Source of the DNA: Paramacrobiotus metropolitanus
Lineage: Eukaryota; Tardigrada; Eutardigrada; Parachela; Macrobiotidae
Reading direction: 5' to 3'
Assembly (NCBI RefSeq): GCF_019649055.1
Contig: NW_026570263.1
Span: 1,046,797 to 1,110,796 of the forward strand
Length of the DNA stretch: 64,000 nt
The notes under the pieces were generated by a model. The model did not search any database and had not been told where the DNA came from. It saw only the letters and a program-made list of their open reading frames with translations. Positions within the stretch are counted from its first letter, which is position 1. Every line of letters begins with the position of its first letter. Positions 57,423 to 64,000 of this stretch are shown here, in pieces. The translations under genes were made by a program, and so were the position numbers.

Positions 57423-60245
57423 GTGGCCTGTATTGCAGAACAAAGCTGCCCGAGAACTGAACGGCAACTCAGGTCGTTCCTCGGACTGGCCAACTACTAT
57501 CGGAAATTCATCCGAGGATACGCTCAGAAAACGTCAAAAATGTACGAGCTCCTCCGGAAGGATAAAAATATCAAGCTCGATTGGACGGGAGCCCACACGG
57601 CTGAGTTCAACGACATCAAGAAGGCGCTAACCGAAGCACCTGTACTGGCGAAGTTCGACCCGACCAAGAAGACCGTCATCGAATGTGACGCAAGCGGAGC
57701 CGGACTTGGCGCGGTGATCTCACAAGACGATCATCCAATCGCCTACGCCAGCCGAGTCTTACGTGGACCGGAACTCAACTACGGAGTTACCGAATGGGAA
57801 TGTTTGGCCGTGGTATGGGCTGTGCAGAAATTCAAGCACTTCATCGACCACGGACCATTCACCGTAAGAACGGATCATCGAGCACTACAGAACCTGCTCC
57901 GATGCGAGTCGAACCGACCGGGCATCAACCCTCGACTAACAAGATGGGCACTGGCTTTACAAGGACGGGACATAACCATCGAGTATAAGCCAGGCGTATT
58001 CTGCGACAATGCGGACGCCCTGTCGAGATGGCCACTCGAACGCAGTGAAGACAAAGATCCACATGAAGAGTTGGATCAAGTCCCCAACTTCGAGGACTTT
58101 AAGGACGAAGTTAAGGTCTGCACAATACGGACTCTTAGACGTCTGAAGGCGAACGCCTCCAAGAAGAAGAACAGGGATAAGGAAAACCCACCAAAAATCC
58201 CCCTTCCACCGGTTCTCCCCGGATGCAATGTCATAACCGACTGGGATGACTTGAGTACCACAGAGGTCCGAGTCATAAACATCCCAGCACCGGAGACACC
58301 GGAACCGACCATTCGGACCGTCAACACGGCGGAAGGTGATGAGTTGGAAGTCGAAGAGACACTACCACCTCCACCCGAACCGAACATGGAACTTCGGAAA
58401 GCGCAGTTGCGAGACCCGCAGCTACGCAAAATCATTGACGAACTGGAAAACCCAGAGAGACTCGACCACAAGTCGAAGCATCTGGAACACTACCAGATGG
58501 CGCAAGGAGTACTGTACAGACTGAAGACGATCAACACAAAGTTGGAACGTTGCTTCGTCGTACCACTCTTTATGCGGAATCAAATCATCCGATCGCTCCA
58601 CGACGGAAAAACCGGAAACCATTTCGGTAGGGAGAAAACGATCGAAGCACTGAAACTGCGTTACTTCTGGACTCGCATGAATAGCGACGCCATTGCCTAT
58701 ATTGAGAAATGCCGACAGTGCATAATGACGAACAAACAACGACGTCCACCACCGGGTAAACTCCAAAAGACGGAAGTCGGTGAAGCCTGGTATCGCATAT
58801 ACGCGGACTTTAAAGGTCCTCTTCCTCGGACGGAGACGAAGGGATACCAGTACATCGCAGTGGTAACCGACCAGCTGACGAAGTTCACCGTAGCCCGGGC
58901 AACGAAGACGAATACCGCGAGAGAATTCGAAAGGTTTTTCGTCAAAGATGTCCTACTGAAATACGGAATGCCGACCTTCATCCACTCGGACAGAGGGACA
59001 CATTTCACGGCGAAGACGTTCGCTAAGGTCGCACGGATCTTCGGCATCCAACACACACTTGGAACTGCCCATCATCCGGAAGGACAAGGACAAGTCGAAC
59101 GGCAAATGCAAACGATTTGGGACGGAATAAGGAAGTTCTGCGATGTAAAAGACGGACACCGATGGCACAGAGCCTTGGATTACGTCGTCTGCGGAATGAA
59201 CCGAGCCGTCCATGCCGCGACTAAGTTCTCACCGTTCTACATGTTGTATGGTCGCGAAATGACCATGCCACAGGACGTAGTGGCCGGAACGAATACACCG
59301 GAAACCTTTACGGATAAAGAACAATACATCCGACGGATCAAGGAACGACTCCAGCGCTCGCACGAGATTGCCCGCATCAACATTGATGAAGCATTCGAAC
59401 GAAATGCCGAGCACTATAACAAGAAGAAGTCGAGTCCGACCTTCAAACCGAGGGATAAGGTAACGGTGGAATACCCGACCAAGGATCCAACCCGAAAGGA
59501 ACGCTACGATGGGGTTTGGACGGTCATCAATTACGCTGGCCCAAACAACTTACTCCTTCGATGCGAAGACGGACGTGAAGATACGGTAGCCGTCGACCGA
59601 GTTAAACATTGCCGAGTCGAGACAAGTCGACCAGCAACTCGGTCAACAGGCCCGGTAGCCGACCCGACAGAAGGGAAAGCTACTCGGAAGCCGAAGAAGA
59701 AACTGGAAGAAACCGTCGAAAAACCTTCGGATCCGACTAACGAAGCGGATAAAACCGAACCGACGGCGAAGAAGAAACGAGGTCGACCTCGGAAGAAACC
59801 ACCGACCGACTTCGAAACACCTGCACTGAAAGAACTCCAGAAGCAAGACGTGATAGCTGCTGAACCAGCACCGACCTCGGACGAAACTGAGAACAAAGCT
59901 CAGCCGACCACGGAGAAACCGAAGGAGTCGGAGGACAAGTCGGAAACGCCGGTTCAGTCAGCCAACCAACCTACAGAGGAACCAAAGCCGGCGACAAAGC
60001 CAGCTCGGAAGAAGAGAACAGTTAAGAAAACCGACTCGTCGGCACCGACCACAGAGGTCGCGGTAGCCGACCCGGCAGTCCAACCGATCAAGCCCAAACG
60101 CAAATATACAAAGCGGAAGGTCGACTTACCGAACATATCGGCGCCGACACAAAGCGGAAGGTCGACTTACCGAACATATCGGCGCCGACTACGGAAGTCG
60201 AAGCGGCCGACCAGGCAGTCGACCCATACTTCCGTTTGGGCTTAG
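57423..60245 (+). CDS. pol: Pol C-terminal part: RNase H, integrase and basic tail
   Basis: An open frame of 940 codons. It opens with RT thumb sequence (QLRSFLGLANYYRKFIRG). RNase H is marked by VIECDASGAGLGAVIS, ECLAVVWAVQKFKHF and VRTDHRAL. Integrase has an HHCC finger (H..H near 58597-58625, CRQC near 58711) and a DDE core: Asp in YADFKGPL near 58803, Asp in HSDRGTHF near 58984, Glu in GQGQVERQMQTIW near 59097. The region after about residue 730 is a Lys/Pro/Glu-rich disordered tail. The frame ends early because of a 41-bp tandem duplication at about 60111-60192. No codon start is implied, as this part is normally made as a Gag-Pol fusion. Confidence 0.88.
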   Translation: MACIAEQSCPRTERQLRSFLGLANYYRKFIRGYAQKTSKMYELLRKDKNIKLDWTGAHTAEFNDIKKALTEAPVLAKFDPTKKTVIECDASGAGLGAVISQDDHPIAYASRVLRGPELNYGVTEWECLAVVWAVQKFKHFIDHGPFTVRTDHRALQNLLRCESNRPGINPRLTRWALALQGRDITIEYKPGVFCDNADALSRWPLERSEDKDPHEELDQVPNFEDFKDEVKVCTIRTLRRLKANASKKKNRDKENPPKIPLPPVLPGCNVITDWDDLSTTEVRVINIPAPETPEPTIRTVNTAEGDELEVEETLPPPPEPNMELRKAQLRDPQLRKIIDELENPERLDHKSKHLEHYQMAQGVLYRLKTINTKLERCFVVPLFMRNQIIRSLHDGKTGNHFGREKTIEALKLRYFWTRMNSDAIAYIEKCRQCIMTNKQRRPPPGKLQKTEVGEAWYRIYADFKGPLPRTETKGYQYIAVVTDQLTKFTVARATKTNTAREFERFFVKDVLLKYGMPTFIHSDRGTHFTAKTFAKVARIFGIQHTLGTAHHPEGQGQVERQMQTIWDGIRKFCDVKDGHRWHRALDYVVCGMNRAVHAATKFSPFYMLYGREMTMPQDVVAGTNTPETFTDKEQYIRRIKERLQRSHEIARINIDEAFERNAEHYNKKKSSPTFKPRDKVTVEYPTKDPTRKERYDGVWTVINYAGPNNLLLRCEDGREDTVAVDRVKHCRVETSRPATRSTGPVADPTEGKATRKPKKKLEETVEKPSDPTNEADKTEPTAKKKRGRPRKKPPTDFETPALKELQKQDVIAAEPAPTSDETENKAQPTTEKPKESEDKSETPVQSANQPTEEPKPATKPARKKRTVKKTDSSAPTTEVAVADPAVQPIKPKRKYTKRKVDLPNISAPTQSGRSTYRTYRRRLRKSKRPTRQSTHTSVWA
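60111..60192 (+). repeat. 41-bp tandem duplication in the pol tail
   Basis: AAGCGGAAGGTCGACTTACC and the following 21 bases occur twice in a row. Because 41 is not a multiple of three, the second copy shifts the frame. The original frame stays open from 60236 to 60460. Confidence 0.9.
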
Positions 60246-60810
60246 TCGAACCGACTAGGCCCAAGCGAAAGTACGGGACAGCTAAGAAACCGAAGCTAAC
60301 AGCACAACAGATGCTGGAGGAAACTGAAGTTGCTGAAGATGAAGCCCATAAAGAAATCCTCGAACGAATAACCGAAGGACGGGCAGACTCGGAGAAACCA
60401 GTCAAAACCGCAAAACCCAAGACACCCAACACAGTCACAACAGAACAGACTCAGTCATAGGGCCATAGGTAAAACTTAGAATAAGTTTTAGATAGCTTAA
60501 CAGTAGCTAGGTATAGATGGACCTTTGGTGTCGAAATGGAATCTCTTCAGTTGACTGGAACATCTTCAGTTGAATGTACGGGAGTTGGTAGAATTCTAAC
60601 GCCGTATTTCTTTCCTTGACAGCAAGCAATGTCAGGTCGTCGCCGACACGACCCACCTTCCAGCGGATCGAACAGCGGACGTAGCGGTAACGGATCGAAC
60701 CGATCACAGCCCTACCCGACCCATCGCTCGACATCGCGATCGGATAATTCGCGGTCGGCCACAGACGCCATTACCGCAGGTAGACAATCCTGGCTAACGT
60801 AACAGCTAAT

Positions 60811-61563
60811 GTGTTAGCAGGTCTTACGGTCGGGCCCCAACGTGGAGCGATACCGCCCCAAATTCTGCCACCGAACACAGCAGTCGATAACACAGGCTGT
60901 CTGTGGAACCTCGGAACTGGAACGAGTCAGACGACTCCGACAACGGTAGCAGGCCCACATGGCCAAATGCCACCTTATCAGTGGCCGGTACCGACTACAA
61001 TAGTCGGACCGACCAGCTCGGCATCAACAATGATGACCGGAGCAGCTTACCCGACACCGACAATGGTGCCAGGGATGAACACGCCCGTAACGATTTACAT
61101 GGTGCCCACAATGGCGCCGGGAATGTACAACATGGCTGGCCCGATCTACACGACGCCCACATTGGCGCCGAGTAGTTTCCCATACAGCCCACCGGCAATG
61201 CGATTCGCATCAATCCCGCCAACGTCGGGAATGCCACCCCCACAAATCGCAACGATCAGCATGGTCAGCCCGGATGGCACAATCTCGCCACCAGTATTGC
61301 TTACGCCACCGATCTCGCCGACTCATCTTAGGCCACCCGGACAACAGAACCTCTGGATGGATCCAAACGCGACGACCCATCTAATGAACCGGCTGAACCA
61401 ACACAGAAATCAGGTCGGAGGACAGAGCCAACAAGTGCCTGTCTCGACGACGGCCACACAGGTCGTAACGTCGATGCCTCCACCTTTGCGGTCGTCCAGA
61501 AATCAACATGGCAGGACCGAGAGGAATTGCGCCAACAAGCAAAATTGGCTCGTGCTCACATAG
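60811..61563 (+). CDS. Third-ORF segment: Pro/Thr/Met-rich
   Basis: 250 codons dominated by repeated TPTMVPG/MAPGM-like motifs (MVPGMNTPV; MAPGMYNMAGP), then SPPVLLTPPISPTHLRPPG. Probably disordered. It overlaps the next segment in another frame, consistent with a frameshift near 61530. Confidence 0.45.
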   Translation: MLAGLTVGPQRGAIPPQILPPNTAVDNTGCLWNLGTGTSQTTPTTVAGPHGQMPPYQWPVPTTIVGPTSSASTMMTGAAYPTPTMVPGMNTPVTIYMVPTMAPGMYNMAGPIYTTPTLAPSSFPYSPPAMRFASIPPTSGMPPPQIATISMVSPDGTISPPVLLTPPISPTHLRPPGQQNLWMDPNATTHLMNRLNQHRNQVGGQSQQVPVSTTATQVVTSMPPPLRSSRNQHGRTERNCANKQNWLVLT

Positions 61564-61910
61564 ACACGATCAGCCAAGCACTTACGCAGACCTCACAGAT
61601 GGATCCGAGCCATACTCCATACAGAACGAAGTTGTTGGCTGAACTGTCGTACTACGAGAACCGTCTGAACGACGCCACCTTGAAACTTCATGCCGAAGAA
61701 AAGGAAACTCTCCGAATCTGCCAACAAGCGGTAGCTCGGCATGTTGGCCAGAGACTGGGAGACCCTGACCCAGGGCCCCCGGCGATAACCACACAGGTTG
61801 TCACGCCGACGTCTCAACCAATTCCGTCGACTTCGGCAGGCCGACAAACGCCTGGCCGAACACCTCACTGGAGATCGGAAAACTACGTCTCCGGAAGGAG
61901 GAGGCCATGA
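61527..61910 (+). CDS. Third-ORF segment: helical
   Basis: 127 codons beginning RQQAKLARAHIDTISQALTQ, with heptad-like spacing through LLAELSYYENRLNDATLKLH. Fits a coiled coil. The frame is lost near 61850. Confidence 0.45.
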   Translation: MRQQAKLARAHIDTISQALTQTSQMDPSHTPYRTKLLAELSYYENRLNDATLKLHAEEKETLRICQQAVARHVGQRLGDPDPGPPAITTQVVTPTSQPIPSTSAGRQTPGRTPHWRSENYVSGRRRP

Positions 61911-62241
61911 AAGAGGCCGTAAAGCTAAGAGTACCGCGTCTCCCTCGGAACACGGACAATTACGAGGCCGAATTCCGTCGAATACGCCGACAGGAAGACC
62001 AACAAGTCGACATTGCAGCCGACTCGGAAAAGTGGATACGAGCACAGAACAAAACTTGCGCTCGTCGGGAATATCAGCACCGACCACACAGGCGATTGAT
62101 GAAGAAATCCGACTAGCCCGGCTGGACGCTTTAGCGCAAAAGCGCAGTGAATATCTTCACGAAATAAATGAAGTGAAGAAGCGCCTGGCTACGCTCGACC
62201 CAACTAAGGAACACTACCTGAAACCGTTCTGGAATGACTGA
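61798..62241 (+). CDS. Third-ORF segment: C-terminal helical part
   Basis: Only the last about 50 codons look real: IDEEIRLARLDALAQKRSEY then INEVKKRLATLDPTKEHYL, ending at a TGA. Upstream codons in this frame look like an out-of-frame reading. The real reading upstream is probably 61907-62080 in another frame. Confidence 0.4.
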   Translation: MSRRRLNQFRRLRQADKRLAEHLTGDRKTTSPEGGGHERGRKAKSTASPSEHGQLRGRIPSNTPTGRPTSRHCSRLGKVDTSTEQNLRSSGISAPTTQAIDEEIRLARLDALAQKRSEYLHEINEVKKRLATLDPTKEHYLKPFWND

Positions 62242-62609
62242 TCGAGCATTGGACTAAGAAGTTGACGGAGAAGGAGAACGAAATCCGAGCCCTACAGCCG
62301 ACGACGACCCAACCAGCGGTCGTCCCAAGAGCTAACCTCCACCGATGACGTGGAACGTAGGCCAAGGATTATTACCAATCCAAGTTCCGGCCTTACAAGT
62401 GAACCCGACAGCAGACCCCACAAGGGCCACCTGTTGAACCGCTCCCAACACTGCAGGAGCTGGGATCTTCTGCGGATGGCTACAGTCACAGGTCGGATGG
62501 ATACAGTATTAGAAGATACACCGGCAGGGACTACCGAGGCAATGAACCTCAATAGCCACAGAAAAGCCATCCGCGACTTCATGTCAGGACTTCGGTCTTA
62601 ACGACCGGA

Positions 62610-63181
62610 ATGCCGACAAGTCTGGAATTACTGAACGCAATCCGGAACAGGATACGGAATGCTCAGAACCGAGCTAACCTGTATCCACAGCTTGCCCAGA
62701 ACTTGGACGCAGCCGAACGTCGGTCAGAAGCTGTACAAATGCCCACATTGGCAGAGGTACAGGCCGCTATCCGAACGGGAGATCGAATCCTCGACGAAGT
62801 GAGGATGACGCAAGGAGACTTGATCGCCGTAAACCAACAGAGCAGGGTTGGTAAACGACCTTTACCAGTTTGCGGATCGCCCGCAGACTCGCCGAACAGG
62901 ACGGCGGCATAACCACAGACGATCAGGCCATTCGACTAAACATGCATTACCGGAGGATTAGACAGATAATCCAGAGCCAAACAGGAGGAGCCGAACAACA
63001 GGTTCCCCAGCCCCGGTACCATGCGATGGCATTTCAGATCGGACAGGATGACCAGACGACAGAAGTCTGGAAAACCATCCTCGATGGCAAAGAAGCCCTC
63101 CAAGGAATCTACGGACGCATAGCCGACGGAATCCGAGATTCCACCGAATTCGATCCGGTTCGGAAATTAACGATCTCATAG
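62610..63181 (+). CDS. Third-ORF segment: second helical block in two frames
   Basis: Frame one (62610-62912) gives LELLNAIRNRIRNAQNRANL and AAIRTGDRILDEVRMTQGDL. Frame two (62870-63181) gives RIARRLAEQDGGITTDDQAI and WKTILDGKEALQGIYGRIAD. The switch near 62855-62875 suggests a single-base lesion. The family is unknown. Confidence 0.45.
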
Positions 63182-63249
63182 CCCACACATAGGGCTAATC
63201 ATCTTACTCGGTACGGTTTGCCCACCAGAGGTGGCCGACTCGAACAGTT

Positions 63250-63516
63250 ATGGATCAGGTGAAGACGGCTATCTCGGCGGAGAAACTTCCGTCCTTACTG
63301 ACGGATAACGTCCAACCGACGACGTTAATACCGGGAGCCGTGACTTCACCGATATCATCGCCTCCGCCGACGACCACAGGTCGTAACGGCGAAATCTCCA
63401 TCATCCGACCGGATAATCCTCTACGGCGGATCCATGAGGCGGAAGACATCCTTAAACGGATTCAGCAACGCGCCGAAAGAGGACTCGAGCCGAACGTGCA
63501 GAGGATAACTCTTTGA
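63250..63516 (+). CDS. Third-ORF segment: short helical/Pro-rich
   Basis: 88 codons from ATG 63250 to TGA, ending RRIHEAEDILKRIQQRAERG. Similar in style to the preceding segments. Sequence after 63516 to 64000 keeps the same composition without a long frame. Confidence 0.4.
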   Translation: MDQVKTAISAEKLPSLLTDNVQPTTLIPGAVTSPISSPPPTTTGRNGEISIIRPDNPLRRIHEAEDILKRIQQRAERGLEPNVQRITL

Positions 63517-64000
63517 GTTCGCCACTCACATACAACTTGTGAGGAACCTGATACAACCAGGCACGGTCGAACCGGGAGTTCATTTCCACCGTAATGAATG
63601 AGCAAACCAGCTGCGGGAATATAGCCGAAGCCAACGCCGACCAGAGTCACGGGGTCAACATCGACCACCGGACTCCGACACGGAAACCTCGGACGCATTA
63701 CCGTCGACCTCATCGGCGGCGGAGTTGCACTCGGCAATGCGGAAAAGCCGCAGGGAAAAGATGTCCTCCATAATCAGCGATGGATGGGACTTACTGGAAG
63801 ATCTCCAGCGAACATTCGTGCAAAATACGCCAACGGACGGCGAAACTCTGAGAGTGGCACGGCAGAAGATGAACGACTTGACAGCCTACTTGAAAAAGGC
63901 AGACGACTTACTCCGCAAAGAAGAACCGACCGAAGTCGACGAACGACAACTCAGGTCGGTAGTTGAGCGGATCACAGAGATCCTCAACGCGGAACCCGAG

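Larger units (their letters stand above)
60623..63516 (+). pseudogene. Third coding region of the retrotransposon (unrecognised, frameshifted)
   Basis: A pyrimidine-rich tract and CAG acceptor (TTTCTTTCCTTGACAG, ending 60622) precede an ATG at 60629, which opens a short Ser/Arg-rich frame to about 60802. Coding-like sequence then continues in changing frames: 60811-61563, 61527-61910, 61798-62241, 62610-62912, 62870-63181 and 63250-63516. Base composition and codon use match gag and pol. Predicted segments are Pro/Thr-rich first and then helical or coiled-coil. No signal peptide, membrane helix or furin site is seen, so it is not a typical envelope gene. I do not recognise the family. Confidence 0.6.
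46501..64000 (+). mobile_element. Giant Ty3/gypsy-type LTR retrotransposon (5' LTR to beyond window)
   Basis: It begins with a TG...CA LTR (46501-46936), then a TGGTAGCAG primer site, a 1.3-kb leader, gag (48238-52887), protease/RT (52884-57032), RNase H/integrase (57423-60245) and a further coding region to at least 63516. The order protease, RT, RNase H, integrase is that of Metaviridae (Ty3/gypsy). No 3' LTR appears before 64000, so the copy exceeds 17.4 kb, whereas most gypsy elements are 5-10 kb. It is inserted antisense to strawberry notch, directly after its intron sequence. The RT and downstream ORF carry frameshifts, so the copy is probably defective. Confidence 0.93.

Noticed and set aside
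60623-63516. Retroviral-type envelope gene
   Set aside because: No signal peptide, membrane helix or cleavage site visible, so the region is left as unrecognised.

Overview
The window looks like nuclear DNA from a small invertebrate animal. Genes are split into many short coding exons with GT-AG introns, and the conserved proteins are metazoan: an MTA/NuRD subunit, strawberry notch, PA2G4/EBP1, an MFSD6-type transporter, a six-EF-hand calbindin, a rhodopsin-like 7TM receptor and a Cys-loop channel. From memory of the family, the F-box protein with its unusual N-terminal domain points to a tardigrade. That placement is an inference, not proof.

Layout. 1-1201 (-): TMEM214-like gene, cut by the window edge. 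1361-2118: fold-back element with a 9-bp target duplication. 2506-4502 (+): F-box protein. 4997-8374 (-): MTA-like NuRD subunit with one missing base. 9173-10175: inverted-repeat element. 11334-12025 (+): 96-aa single-pass membrane protein. 15056-15791 (+): small secreted cysteine-containing protein with a TATA box. 16811-19252 (-): calbindin/calretinin. 21214-23899 (+): MFSD6-type transporter with a TTTTA microsatellite in intron 1. 24228-29244 (-): unrecognised coiled-coil scaffold protein with another inverted-repeat element in its large intron. 30719-31090 (-): first exon of a 7TM receptor. 32242-32921: inverted-repeat element. 33093-36056 (+): PA2G4 with an extra AT-hook/helix-turn-helix tail. 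36353-37285 (+): remnant of an anion-type Cys-loop channel. 37842-46375 (-): 3' half of strawberry notch with a 24-copy, 124-bp satellite in one intron.

46501-64000 (+): a very large Ty3/gypsy-type LTR retrotransposon lies in a strawberry notch intron. It has a 436-bp 5' LTR, an initiator-Met-type primer site, a 1549-aa Gag, a pol region that overlaps gag by ATGA, and at least 3.3 kb of downstream coding sequence with no recognised family. No 3' LTR is reached, so the copy exceeds 17.4 kb. Its reverse transcriptase and third ORF are broken by frameshifts, so this copy is probably not autonomous.

The host genes are unrelated housekeeping and signalling genes rather than one pathway. Two are chromatin or transcription factors (MTA-like, strawberry notch), and PA2G4 has gained a DNA-binding-like tail. 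Most of the unusual content is mobile or repetitive DNA lying between or inside these genes.
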